From the NCBI GenBank assembly GCA_018433975.1, contig JAHDQE010000073.1, positions 1 through 47,463 of the forward strand: a DNA stretch of 47,463 nt, given 5' to 3'. The DNA comes from Ornatilinea sp. (GTDB taxonomy: Bacteria; Chloroflexota; Anaerolineae; Anaerolineales; Anaerolineaceae). The first letter of the stretch is position 1; the number at the start of each line of letters is the position of its first letter. The translations under genes and the position numbers were made by a program. The notes below the pieces were generated by a model. The model saw nothing but the letters and a program-made list of their open reading frames with translations, had not been told where the DNA came from and made no database searches. Below are positions 1 to 8,281 of this stretch, one piece after another.

Positions 1-1928
1 CAGTGGATGCCTGTGCGGTTGGTTTGCGTAGTACGCTGGCTCCCGATGCTATCGCAGAGCTGCATGAGAAAGGCGTTAAAGCCGCTGTCATGTATGCAAG
101 TGGTACTGCTGAGATTGGGTCTGAAGGCAGGGCCCTGCAGCAGCAAGTTTCTGAAAAATTAGCGAAATATGGCATTGCCGCCTGTGGGCCGAACTGCGTG
201 GGGCTGATGAATACCCATGAAAACGTTACCCTTTACAGCGTTGCAACGGATCTGGATGACATTAGAGGGCCGGTTGGGCTTGTCTCGCACAGCGGCTCGA
301 TCTGCATTGCCTTCACCAGCGCGGCGCGCGGCAGCGGTTTCAGCCAGGTAGTTTCCTGCGGAAACGAAGCGGGTCTGACGGTACCGGATTATATGCGCGC
401 GATGATTGAAGATGACAAAACCCAGATTGTCCTTGGTTTTCTGGAGACGATCCGAGATCCGGAGGGCATGAAAGAGGTTGCAAAACTGTCTGTTGAAAAG
501 AATAAGCCGATCATTATCCTGAGAGTCGGGAAAAGTGAAATTGGGCAGAAGACTGCGGCGGCTCATTCCGGTGCGCTTGCCAGCTCTTCTAATGTAACCG
601 ATGCGTTTTTTAAACAGAATAATATTTTGCAGGCAAAAAGTTTTGATGAATTGAATGAGGCTTGTGAATTATTGTTGAAATTGAAGGATCAACCAATCCC
701 TGAAGTATCTAAAGTTGGGATGACGGCCATTTCGGGTGGGCAGCTTGGTTTTTGCAGTGATGTGGCTTATGAGGAAGGGGTTAAATTTGGCGACATCGCA
801 GAGAAAACGGTTCAACGCATCAGTGCTGCGCTTCCGGATTTTGCTACTGCCAAGAACCCTCTGGATGTAACAACAGCGTTGTTCGATACGGATGCGTATA
901 AAGAATGTGTTCGGGCACTGGCGGGTGATGACGATATCGGGATGGTCTTAATCTGCCAGGATGCCGAGGAGCGTATGTGCCAGGATGAGATTGCCCTTTA
1001 CAAGCATATCATTCAGGCCCTCAGTGAGGTGCGCGGCGAGATTAACAAACCGATGGCAGTTTTTTCGCCTCTTTCGGCGGGGCTGATAAAGGACTTTTCC
1101 AATATGTTGGGCGCTGCCGGGGTCCCGTTGCTTCAGGGCGCACATGAAAGTATGCACGCGGTAAAGCTTTACTTTGAGTGGATGAATATCCGCAAGAAGG
1201 CGAAAGATTCCGCTGCAAGCAATGGTCATAAGAAGGTCAACTTTGATTTTGGAAAAAATAAGAGTCTGAGTGAACGGGAAAGCAAAAAACTTCTGGCGGC
1301 GTATGGTATTGATGTAGCTCAAGATATTCTGGTGAACAGTGCCGACACAGCTGTTAAAGCGGCCGATGAACTTGGGTATCCGGTCGTGTTGAAGGTGGAT
1401 TCCCCGGACATCCTGCATAAAACAGAAGCAAAAGTGGTCAGGCTTGGTCTTGAATCGGCTGAACAAGTCAAAGCAGCTTATTCGGAGATCATGGATAACG
1501 CCCACGCCTATACTCCGAAGGCATGTATCAATGGGGTTTCGGTACAGGAGATGGTGCCAAAAGGGGTGGAGATCATGCTCGGAGTGAAAAATGATCCTGC
1601 GTTTGGCCCATCGGTGATGGTGGGGGTTGGGGGAATATTTGTGGAAGTTTTCAAAGATTATTCCCTCCGTCTGGCCCCGATAGATAAAGAAACGGCTTAT
1701 GAAATGATCCATTCCCTTAAAGGCAAAAAACTGCTTTATGGCGCGCGGGGTGCGGCGCCCGCGGATGTAGACGCACTGGCGGACGTGCTGGTGCGCTTGA
1801 GTCACCTGGCCTATGATCATGCCGATGTGATTCAAGAAATGGATATTAATCCTCTGATTGTGCTGGATGAAAACAAAGGGGTGAAAGCGGTTGATGCGCT
1901 GATTGTGCAGAAAGATCAGGAGGGATGA
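1..1928 (+). CDS. ADP-forming acyl-CoA synthetase (acetate-CoA ligase type), 5' end missing
   Basis: Converts an acyl-CoA to the free acid with ATP formation, or the reverse, in the cytoplasm. The frame is open from the window edge (first full codon at 3), so the N-terminal part of the CoA-binding domain is cut off; about 641 residues are visible against roughly 700 for the fused alpha-beta family. Seen: GPNCVGLMN and the SHSGS loop of the succinyl-CoA-synthetase-like domains, the AAHSGAL segment whose His (about residue 188 of the visible part) is the expected phosphohistidine, then a C-terminal ATP-grasp domain (about 420-640) with GVSVQEMVPKGVE and DINPL. It is the first visible gene of a run ending at 7590; the next gene follows by 4 nt. 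Substrate cannot be read from sequence; short or branched acyl and aryl acids are all possible. Family assignment is firm. Confidence 0.9.
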   Translation, partial: VDACAVGLRSTLAPDAIAELHEKGVKAAVMYASGTAEIGSEGRALQQQVSEKLAKYGIAACGPNCVGLMNTHENVTLYSVATDLDDIRGPVGLVSHSGSICIAFTSAARGSGFSQVVSCGNEAGLTVPDYMRAMIEDDKTQIVLGFLETIRDPEGMKEVAKLSVEKNKPIIILRVGKSEIGQKTAAAHSGALASSSNVTDAFFKQNNILQAKSFDELNEACELLLKLKDQPIPEVSKVGMTAISGGQLGFCSDVAYEEGVKFGDIAEKTVQRISAALPDFATAKNPLDVTTALFDTDAYKECVRALAGDDDIGMVLICQDAEERMCQDEIALYKHIIQALSEVRGEINKPMAVFSPLSAGLIKDFSNMLGAAGVPLLQGAHESMHAVKLYFEWMNIRKKAKDSAASNGHKKVNFDFGKNKSLSERESKKLLAAYGIDVAQDILVNSADTAVKAADELGYPVVLKVDSPDILHKTEAKVVRLGLESAEQVKAAYSEIMDNAHAYTPKACINGVSVQEMVPKGVEIMLGVKNDPAFGPSVMVGVGGIFVEVFKDYSLRLAPIDKETAYEMIHSLKGKKLLYGARGAAPADVDALADVLVRLSHLAYDHADVIQEMDINPLIVLDENKGVKAVDALIVQKDQEG

Positions 1929-1932
1929 ATTA

Positions 1933-2949
1933 ATGAATAACTCTTTTTATCATTGGCCAAAAATTGATTTGCACCGCCACCTGGAAGGCTCAATGCGGAT
2001 TGAGACCATCCGTGAGTTGGCGATGCGGGAAAAACTTGATTTGCCTTATGGAGATGAAGAAGCGTTTAACGCCGAGTTCAGGGTGATAGAAAGCGACGAA
2101 AGGACGCTGGTTCGTTTCATCTCAAAATTCATCTGGCTGCGTAAATTGATCGCCGATAAGGAAGTGCTTGCCAGGTTAACCTATGAAGTGGTTGAAGATG
2201 CCGCTTTGGACAATGTGAAGTATGTTGAAGTGCGGTTTAACCACTATCATCTCATGAAGCGCGGGATCGCTGAAGAAGATATCGTCAAGGCGCTCAATGA
2301 GGGAATCGATCTGGCGCGGAAACGATATGACATCGAGGTGGGATTGATCTGCGGGATTTCTCGGGAATTGCCGGCAGAATGCGCAGATAGCACGGTGGAT
2401 TTTGCTGTCCGTTATATGGATCAAGGTATCGTGGCGGTCGACCTGATGAATGATGAACGGTATGCACCGGAGTTGTTTGTCAGGCAGTATGAAAAAGCGC
2501 GCGCAGCCGGACTGCATGCCACGGTGCACGCCGGGGAAGCAGCCGGCCCTATCAATATTGTAAATGCCATCCAGCTGTTGGGGGCGGAAAGAATTGGGCA
2601 TGGGTCGCATATCTTTTGGGGAGAAGATGCTGATAAAGTGGCCCTTGACCACAACACCATGATTGAATGCTGCCTGTCGAGCAATGTACAGACTGGGGCA
2701 ATCAGCGATATCCACGAACACCCTATTAATGGCATGCGTGAGTTGGGCATCCCGGTCAGCATCAACACGGATGACCCGGGGGTATCGGATATCAGCTTGA
2801 CGAACGAATACCATGTAGCATCTGAAGTTCTCGGAATCAGCCCGGAAGCGTTAAAGGGCATCCTGTTGAATACGGCTGACCATATCTTTCGCCCTGAACT
2901 GACGGGGATGCTGAAAAATAAGATTGAGACTTATTTTAACCAACAATAG
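1933..2949 (+). CDS. Adenosine deaminase family amidohydrolase
   Basis: Metal-dependent hydrolytic deaminase of the adenosine/adenine/aminodeoxyfutalosine deaminase family, 338 residues, cytoplasmic. The full zinc and catalytic set is present: KIDLHRHLEGS (H14, H16), HAGE (H199 zinc, E202 catalytic), RIGHGSH (H223) and NTDDPG (D280, D281). The start at 1933 is preferred over an upstream in-frame codon at 1903 because AGGAGGG lies at 1918-1924, inside the end of the preceding gene, and the family begins just before the HxH strand. Tightly coupled to the acyl-CoA synthetase (4 nt gap) and followed by an enolase-superfamily gene, so its natural substrate may not be adenosine; that is inference from context. 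No purine genes are near it. Confidence 0.87.
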   Translation: MNNSFYHWPKIDLHRHLEGSMRIETIRELAMREKLDLPYGDEEAFNAEFRVIESDERTLVRFISKFIWLRKLIADKEVLARLTYEVVEDAALDNVKYVEVRFNHYHLMKRGIAEEDIVKALNEGIDLARKRYDIEVGLICGISRELPAECADSTVDFAVRYMDQGIVAVDLMNDERYAPELFVRQYEKARAAGLHATVHAGEAAGPINIVNAIQLLGAERIGHGSHIFWGEDADKVALDHNTMIECCLSSNVQTGAISDIHEHPINGMRELGIPVSINTDDPGVSDISLTNEYHVASEVLGISPEALKGILLNTADHIFRPELTGMLKNKIETYFNQQ

Positions 2950-2978
2950 AGCTGTGTTTTAAATCAAAAGGAAACGTG

Positions 2979-4148
2979 ATGAAAATTACAGACGTAAAAT
3001 CCTACCCGCTAATGTATATGAAGGAATCACCGGTTCTGCCGCGCCCCTTCTTTCTGGTCAAAATTGAAACGGATGCCGGATTGTTTGGTTTTGGGGAAGC
3101 CAGTTCCGCTTATGGGCATAGCTTCCCATTGGTTGTGAAAGAGATTATGGATGGCACATTCAGACGTATTTTGATTGGGGAAGACCCAACAAATATAGAA
3201 CGTCTGGTAACGAAAATGCGCACCTATATCTGGGGATATCTGGGTTCAACGGGGGTTGCCTGTCAGGCAATCTCTGCAATTGAGATCGCCTTGTGGGATA
3301 TCCTTGGTAAAGCAGCCAATATGCCCATCTACAAACTATTGGGCGCGGATAAAGACGCAGTGGAAGTGTATGCCACGGGAGCGGCAAATTTTACAGTAGA
3401 TTTTGATTGGCACAAACGTTTCTTCGAGCGGAATCTTCGAGAAGGATTCACCGGGGTGAAGATCCGCGTGGGAAAAAGCAAGGACTGGGATGAGGAATTT
3501 GTCCGGTTGGTGCGCAAATTGGTAGGAAAAGATATCCATATCATGATTGATGCCTATATGACTTATAAACCCGAGACGGCTATGGAAATGGCACAGCGGT
3601 TTGCGCAGTATAAGCCATTCTTTTTTGAAGAACCGCTTTCGCAGCACGATCTGAGTTCGCTCGAAAGGATCTCGCGTTTGTCGCCCATTCCTATTGCGCT
3701 GGGTGAACGAGTCAGTTCCCTGTACGCATTCAAGGAATTGGTGGAGCGTAAGATCGGAAATATCTTCCAGCCGGATGCGACAATTGTCGGCGGAATCAAG
3801 GAATGTCTGGCGGTATGCACTATGAGTGAAGCGTTCAGTATTCCCTGTATCCCGCATATCGGCGGGCTTTCTGCAGTTGGATACGCCGCTAATTTGCACG
3901 TGGCACTGGCCAGCAGGAATGTAGCTATGCTTGAGCTCGATGGGGCAGACTGGCAGCCAATGCGCGACGAGATTTTGGTGGAACCAATTTTTGACACCTC
4001 AAAATGTTTGGTGAATGGCAAACTTACTGCTCCGGAGAAACCGGGGTTAGGAATTGACATTAACGAGGATGCATTCGAAAAATTCCCTTATGAGAGAGGC
4101 CCGGTGTATACGGATGTTTTTCCGCAATACGGAGCCGGCCGGCTGTAA
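2979..4148 (+). CDS. Mandelate racemase/muconate lactonizing enzyme (enolase superfamily)
   Basis: Abstracts a proton alpha to a carboxylate, for dehydration or racemisation of an acid sugar or hydroxy acid. About 389 residues, the usual length. Capping domain about 1-130, then the barrel: VKIRVG (K161 and R163 where many relatives have KxK), metal ligands D191 (MIDAY), E217 (FFEEP) and E243 (ALGER), and a probable Asp-His pair, D266 (FQPDAT) and H293 (IPHIGG), typical of the mandelate-racemase subgroup. The ATG at 2979 is favoured because AAAAGGA lies at 2966-2972; a GTG immediately before it is also in frame. Sits between an amidohydrolase and four crotonases in one operon. Exact substrate unknown. 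Confidence 0.87.
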   Translation: MKITDVKSYPLMYMKESPVLPRPFFLVKIETDAGLFGFGEASSAYGHSFPLVVKEIMDGTFRRILIGEDPTNIERLVTKMRTYIWGYLGSTGVACQAISAIEIALWDILGKAANMPIYKLLGADKDAVEVYATGAANFTVDFDWHKRFFERNLREGFTGVKIRVGKSKDWDEEFVRLVRKLVGKDIHIMIDAYMTYKPETAMEMAQRFAQYKPFFFEEPLSQHDLSSLERISRLSPIPIALGERVSSLYAFKELVERKIGNIFQPDATIVGGIKECLAVCTMSEAFSIPCIPHIGGLSAVGYAANLHVALASRNVAMLELDGADWQPMRDEILVEPIFDTSKCLVNGKLTAPEKPGLGIDINEDAFEKFPYERGPVYTDVFPQYGAGRL

Positions 4149-4172
4149 GGCTGGATGGATCAGGAGATTAGC

Positions 4173-4985
4173 ATGGCAGATACAGTGATACGCGAAAAGC
4201 GTGGAAAAATTGGTGCGCTCACCATGAATCGCCCGGAGAAGCTGAACACGCTGAATGATGATATGTTGATCGGTCTATATGAGGGTGTTGAGTACTTTAA
4301 CCGGGACGAAGAAGTGCGTGTGATTGTGTTGAAAGCGGCGGGACGTGCTTTTTGTGCAGGGTTTGATATTTCGCCACGCGAGAAGCCGTTTACCACAGTA
4401 CTGGATTGGCGCGAGCACGCTCAACTTGGCAACCGGACATTCTTTGCCATCTGGGATAGTAAAAAACCGGTCATCGCCTGCGTTCAAGGTTTCAGCATGG
4501 GGGGAGGTTGTGATCTTGCGATGGTCTGCGACTTTACCATTGCCAGCGAGCAGGCTGTTTTTGGCGAACCGGAGATTCAGTTTGGTTCAGCTTCGACATT
4601 TGTAATGATGCCGTGGGCGATTGGAATGAAAAAGGCGAAACACGTGCTGCTCACCGGGGACCGGGTGAGTGCGGTGGAAGCGGAACGGATTGGTCTGGTC
4701 ACTTCTGTTGTTCCTCACGACAAATTAGATGAGGAAGTGATGGCATTGGCGAAAAAGCTGGTTAAAATCCCCGTGCCGGCCATGCAGTTAAACAAAGAAG
4801 CCATCAATCGCAGCTATGAAATCGCGGGACTCCGGGAGGCACTGTTGGCAGGGCAGGATATCTTCAGCATTGTGCACATGTCTAAGACTCAGGAAACCGA
4901 GGAATTCTTTGCCGTGGCTGCCAAAGATGGACTGTCGGCAGCGTTCAAGTGGCGCGATGCGAAGTTTGCTAATGATGGAGATTAG
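4173..4985 (+). CDS. Crotonase-fold protein 1 (enoyl-CoA hydratase/isomerase family)
   Basis: Cytoplasmic acyl-CoA enzyme, about 270 residues. Oxyanion-hole strands are AFCAGFDIS and MGGGCD. Aligned by motif to rat mitochondrial enoyl-CoA hydratase, the Glu164 equivalent is kept (E134 in FGEPEI) but the Glu144 equivalent is Asp (D114 in GGGCDLA). The start at 4173 has AGGAG at 4162-4166; an ATG at 4155 lies upstream of that site and is less likely. A conserved REKPFTTVLDWREHA segment after the first oxyanion strand is shared with the next two genes. The segment after E134 lacks the usual GAGGTQRL and reads GSASTF. May be a hydratase, isomerase or hydrolase; unusual acids are suggested by the two altered features. 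Confidence 0.85.
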   Translation: MADTVIREKRGKIGALTMNRPEKLNTLNDDMLIGLYEGVEYFNRDEEVRVIVLKAAGRAFCAGFDISPREKPFTTVLDWREHAQLGNRTFFAIWDSKKPVIACVQGFSMGGGCDLAMVCDFTIASEQAVFGEPEIQFGSASTFVMMPWAIGMKKAKHVLLTGDRVSAVEAERIGLVTSVVPHDKLDEEVMALAKKLVKIPVPAMQLNKEAINRSYEIAGLREALLAGQDIFSIVHMSKTQETEEFFAVAAKDGLSAAFKWRDAKFANDGD

Positions 4986-5023
4986 ATGACCCCGGGTCTA
5001 ACAGGGAAAGCGGAATGGTTGCA

Positions 5024-5854
5024 ATGGCAAACACAATCCAAGAGATGGAAACCATAATATTTGAGAAAAAGGGGAAGATCGGCCTCCTGACTCTCAATCG
5101 TCCCTCAAAGCTCAACACGATCAATGACCGTATGTTGGATGAGATGTATGCGTGTCTTACCGAATTGGATAAGGATAGCGACGTACGGGTGATCATTATC
5201 AAAGGTGCAGGCAGAGCGTTTTGCGCCGGTCATGATCTTTCGCCGCGTGAGGAACCGTTCACCACGGTGCTGGATTGGCGGGAGCACGCCCGACACGACA
5301 GCAGGATGCTGTTCGCAATCTGGAACTGTAAAAAGCCGGTTATCAGCCAAATCCACGGATACTGCATGGGCGGGGGCTGCGACCTGGCGGCGGTGTGTGA
5401 TTTCACGATTGCTGCGGAGAGCACCATTATTGGCAAGCCTGAAATTCAGTTCAACTCGGCCGCTCCTTTTGGGATCACGCGCTACGTGATGGGGATGAAG
5501 CAAGTTAAATCTTTCCTGCTGACCGGAAAACGTCTGACTGCGGCGGAAGCGGAACGCTTTGGTCTGGTCACCACTGTGGTGCCGGATGACAGGTTGGACG
5601 AGGAAGTAATGGCCCTGGCAAAGAAACTGGTAAAAATTCCTGTTCCGGCCATGCGGTTGAACAAGGAAGCTATTAATCGCTGTTATGAGATGGCGGGGTT
5701 TATCAATTCAATCCATTATGGCGAAAACATTTTTTCCATGGTGTTGATGTCGGAAACGCCCGAATCGGCACGTTTCATTGAAATTGCCAACGAGGAGGGC
5801 CTTCCTGCGGCTTTCAAGTGGCGGGATGCACAATTTGTGGGCGATTTTGAATAA
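5024..5854 (+). CDS. Crotonase-fold protein 2 (enoyl-CoA hydratase/isomerase family)
   Basis: Second of three tandem paralogues, about 276 residues. Oxyanion strands are AFCAGHDLS and MGGGCD; the catalytic pair is D120 (GGGCDLA) and E140 (GKPEIQF), again Asp where crotonase has Glu144. The start at 5024 gives MANTIQEM, matching the third paralogue (MANIIKEM); an ATG three codons upstream at 5015 is also possible and the ribosome site is weak for both. It shares REEPFTTVLDWREHA and the C-terminal AAFKWRDAQF pattern with its neighbours. Gap of 38 nt from gene 1. Tandem duplication followed by divergence is the simplest origin; different chain positions or stereochemistry of substrate could explain keeping three copies. 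Confidence 0.85.
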   Translation: MANTIQEMETIIFEKKGKIGLLTLNRPSKLNTINDRMLDEMYACLTELDKDSDVRVIIIKGAGRAFCAGHDLSPREEPFTTVLDWREHARHDSRMLFAIWNCKKPVISQIHGYCMGGGCDLAAVCDFTIAAESTIIGKPEIQFNSAAPFGITRYVMGMKQVKSFLLTGKRLTAAEAERFGLVTTVVPDDRLDEEVMALAKKLVKIPVPAMRLNKEAINRCYEMAGFINSIHYGENIFSMVLMSETPESARFIEIANEEGLPAAFKWRDAQFVGDFE

Positions 5855-5889
5855 ATTCATTCTGAAGCACTGAAAAAAAGGGATAAGCA

Positions 5890-6723
5890 ATGGCAAACAT
5901 AATTAAAGAAATGAAAACCGTAGTACTGGAGAAAAAGGGCAAGATTGGGATTTTAACCCTCAACCGGCCTGCAAAACTCAACACACTTAATGACGACATT
6001 CTGAATGATATGTATGCAGGTGTGACCGAATTGGATCAGGACGATGAGATCCGGGTGGTCATCATCAAAGGTGCGGGCAGAGCGTTTTGTGCCGGCTATG
6101 ATCTTTCACCACGCGAGGAGCCGTTTACCACGGTACTGGATTGGCGGGGACACGCTCAACACGGCAGCAGGCTGATGTTCTCAATCTGGAACTGTAAAAA
6201 ACCGGTTATTGCCCAGATCCACGGTTACTGCCTGGGTGGGGGATGTGACCTGGCGATGGTGTGTGATTTCACCCTGGCCGCAGAAAGCACACAGATCGGC
6301 GAGCCTGAAATCCAATTCAATTCTGCACCTCCATTTGGGATCATGCCGCATATTTTGGGAATGAAGAAAACCAAAGCACTGCTGTTGACGGGTGACCGCA
6401 TTCCGGCCCCTGAAGCGGAACGGATTGGTTTAATTACATCGGTTGTCCCGGACGACAAACTTGATGAAGAAGTAATGGCCCTGGCAAAAAAACTGGTGAA
6501 GATCCCTGTTCCGGCCATGCGTCTGAACAAAGAAGCCATCAACCGCAGTTACGAAATGTCGGGTTTCACCAGTTCAATCCATTATGGCGAGGGTATCTTT
6601 GCCACGGTGTTGATGTCGGAGACGCCCGAGGCGGCCCGCTTCTTTGAGATTGCCAACACGGAAGGCCTTGCAGCGGCGTTTAAATGGCGCGATGCCTTTT
6701 TTGAAGACCAGGAAGCCGAATAA
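5890..6723 (+). CDS. Crotonase-fold protein 3 (enoyl-CoA hydratase/isomerase family)
   Basis: Third tandem paralogue, 277 residues, closest by eye to gene 2 at the N-terminus (EKKGKIGILTLNRPAKLNT). Oxyanion strands are AFCAGYDLS and LGGGCD; catalytic pair D120 and E140 (GEPEIQF). The insert REEPFTTVLDWRGHA is present. A short purine-rich ribosome site (AAAAGGG) ends 8 nt before the ATG. Role as for its neighbours: hydration, isomerisation or hydrolysis of a CoA thioester in the same pathway. The Asp substitution is fixed in all three copies, so it predates the duplications. Confidence 0.86.
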   Translation: MANIIKEMKTVVLEKKGKIGILTLNRPAKLNTLNDDILNDMYAGVTELDQDDEIRVVIIKGAGRAFCAGYDLSPREEPFTTVLDWRGHAQHGSRLMFSIWNCKKPVIAQIHGYCLGGGCDLAMVCDFTLAAESTQIGEPEIQFNSAPPFGIMPHILGMKKTKALLLTGDRIPAPEAERIGLITSVVPDDKLDEEVMALAKKLVKIPVPAMRLNKEAINRSYEMSGFTSSIHYGEGIFATVLMSETPEAARFFEIANTEGLAAAFKWRDAFFEDQEAE

Positions 6724-6786
6724 TTTAAAAAACGAGAAAAGCTTATGGCTCTTTTCAGGGTGACGTAACTGTTTGAGGAGAAAAAC

Positions 6787-7590
6787 ATGGAATTTGAAAA
6801 ACTACTTTATGCCATAGAGGATCATGTTGCCAGCATTCGGCTTAATACCCCGGATAAACTGAATGTACTGGGAGTGAAGAGCTGGCAGGAACTGGCGGCT
6901 GCTTTCAGGTTGGCTCAGGCTGATGATGAGGTTTACTCGATTCTGCTTTCCGGGGAAGGTAGAGCGTTTTGTGCCGGCTTTGATATGGAAGATTCTGTGG
7001 ATATGAAAGACAATAGCCAATGGGCACAATGGAAGATGGTTCAGGAAGAACGTAATTGCGCCCGCGTTATCTGGGAGGTCAATAAACCTGTTCTGGCTGC
7101 AGTGCAGGGATATTGTCTTGGGAGCGGGTTTGAGCTTTCATTGCTGGCCGATCTGGTAGTCGCGGCGGATGACGCCAAGTTTGGGGAAACCGAGCTGCGT
7201 TTTTCCACTATTCCGCAGCCCAGTTTGCTGTGGTTGATTGGTCTCCGCAAGGCCAAGGAATTTTTGATGCTGGCCGACAGGATGGACGCGCAGGAAGCGT
7301 ACCGGGTCGGGTTGGTAAACCGTGTGGTGCCGCGAGATGAACTGGAAGCAGAGTCGAGAAGGATCGCGCTGAGGCTGTCCAAGCTCCCCACAGAAACCAT
7401 GCAAATCACCAAGAGAATGATGAACCGGGCAATCGATGGGCAAGGTTTTCAGCAATATAACGATTGGTGCTTTGACCTTTTACATGTGACCAAGAGCATT
7501 CCCACTCAAGTTGGTCAGGAATTTGAGAAGATCAGCAAAGAAAAAGGCATGCGCGAAGCATTGCGCTGGATGAACGAAAGATACGCCTGA
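6787..7590 (+). CDS. Crotonase-fold protein 4 (enoyl-CoA hydratase/isomerase family)
   Basis: Fourth crotonase of the run, 267 residues, clearly diverged from the first three. Oxyanion strands are AFCAGFDME and LGSGFE; both catalytic glutamates are kept (E116 in GSGFELS and E136 in GETELRF), so this is the copy most like a standard enoyl-CoA hydratase. It lacks the FTTVLDWR insert of its neighbours. Strong site GAGGAG lies just before the ATG. Last gene of the operon; a bidirectional terminator follows at 7602-7630. Likely does the classical hydration step while the three paralogues do something else; that division is inference. Confidence 0.86.
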   Translation: MEFEKLLYAIEDHVASIRLNTPDKLNVLGVKSWQELAAAFRLAQADDEVYSILLSGEGRAFCAGFDMEDSVDMKDNSQWAQWKMVQEERNCARVIWEVNKPVLAAVQGYCLGSGFELSLLADLVVAADDAKFGETELRFSTIPQPSLLWLIGLRKAKEFLMLADRMDAQEAYRVGLVNRVVPRDELEAESRRIALRLSKLPTETMQITKRMMNRAIDGQGFQQYNDWCFDLLHVTKSIPTQVGQEFEKISKEKGMREALRWMNERYA

Positions 7591-7601
7591 ACTAATAAAA
7601 A

Positions 7602-7630
7602 ATAACGGCCGCTTCCCATGCGGCCGTTAT
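7602..7630. terminator. Bidirectional terminator between crotonase operon and marR
   Basis: Perfect 11-bp stem, ATAACGGCCGC and its complement, around a 7-nt loop (7613-7619). It is followed by a T-rich stretch on the plus strand, and an A run before it serves as the T run on the minus strand. It lies between two convergent genes. Confidence 0.85.
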
Positions 7631-7648
7631 TTGTGTTGTAAATTGAGC

Positions 7649-8065
7649 TCAAGACAGTCGTTTCAGGTAATCGGAAAGGGTCTTGCGTTCTTCCTCGCTA
7701 AAGTTCTTTAACACTTCATCATTGGTTTCCTGGATCACGCGCAAAACGTCATCGCGCATCGCTTTACCCTTTTCGGTAAGACTGATGATCAGCGCACGCC
7801 GATCGGTTGGATCGGGTGTTCGCTCCAGCAGGTTTTTGTAGGTCAAGCGGTCCAGAATACCCACGATTGTTGAGGTATCCAGCATGGCCATTTGCGCGAT
7901 CTGTGTCGGTGAGAGCGGATCAGGGCTTTCCCATAAGCAGTACAGAACCATGTATTGCCCAGGCGTGATGTTGAAGTCATTCAGGCTTTGTCTGAAGGCT
8001 TGTTGTACGGAAGATTGGGCACGGGAAAGCATGAAATTAATACAATTGTAAAGTGATTGGGCCAT
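7649..8065 (-). CDS. MarR-family transcriptional regulator
   Basis: Dimeric winged-helix repressor, 138 residues, usual length. Seen: N-terminal helix region, HTH at about 50-75 (LSPTQIAQMAMLDTSTIVGI) and wing with NLLERTPDPTDRRALIISLT, the hallmark DxRxxxxxLT pattern. Ribosome site AGGAAA precedes the ATG. Divergent from the acyl-CoA dehydrogenase operon and convergent with the crotonase operon. The shared 216-bp upstream region carries repeated ATTAT-N-G-N-ACAA half sites, one set overlapping the dehydrogenase promoter, so it probably represses itself and the dehydrogenase operon and is released by a pathway acid or acyl-CoA. The ligand is inference. Confidence 0.88.
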   Translation of the reverse strand: MAQSLYNCINFMLSRAQSSVQQAFRQSLNDFNITPGQYMVLYCLWESPDPLSPTQIAQMAMLDTSTIVGILDRLTYKNLLERTPDPTDRRALIISLTEKGKAMRDDVLRVIQETNDEVLKNFSEEERKTLSDYLKRLS

Positions 8066-8090
8066 AGATATTTCCTGTTATTAAGATATT

Positions 8091-8115
8091 TTGTACTTAA
8101 ATAATTATAGCACAA
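8091..8115. promoter_or_regulatory. Probable MarR operator, marR-proximal
   Basis: Imperfect palindrome with outer arms TTGTACTTAAAT and ATTATAGCACAA around a central A; 9 of 12 arm positions pair. It lies 26 bp upstream of the marR start, where an autoregulatory operator is expected. Confidence 0.55.
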
Positions 8116-8162
8116 ACAGAAAACAAGAGTAAAAAGTACCGGAAAATACATTTTATTAAATA

Positions 8163-8174
8163 ATTATCGTACAA
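8163..8174. promoter_or_regulatory. Additional MarR-type half site
   Basis: ATTATCGTACAA repeats the right arm of the operator at 8104-8115 (ATTATAGCACAA) with two changes and lies midway in the divergent region. Taken alone it is only a half site. Confidence 0.35.
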
Positions 8175-8197
8175 ATAATTTGATCAAAAATTATTAG

Positions 8198-8227
8198 TTG
8201 ACAAATAATTAGTATACAAGCTATAAT
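8198..8227 (+). promoter_or_regulatory. Sigma70-type promoter of the acyl-CoA dehydrogenase-etfBA operon with overlapping operator
   Basis: TTGACA at 8198-8203 and TATAAT at 8222-8227 with an 18-bp spacer. A third copy of the half site, ATTAGTATACAA (8208-8219), fills the spacer, and TTGACAAATAAT forms a weak opposite arm, so MarR binding here would block RNA polymerase. The dehydrogenase ATG is 55 nt downstream of the -10 box. Confidence 0.75.
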
Positions 8228-8281
8228 AAAAAGCATAACACGATTAAATTTTTTATCCCAATAAAGGCGGGAGGGTCGAAA

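Noticed and set aside
948..1835. Long minus-strand open frame (about 295 codons)
   Set aside because: Wholly antisense to the acyl-CoA synthetase; composition is His- and Arg-rich and matches no family, so it is a shadow of the real gene.
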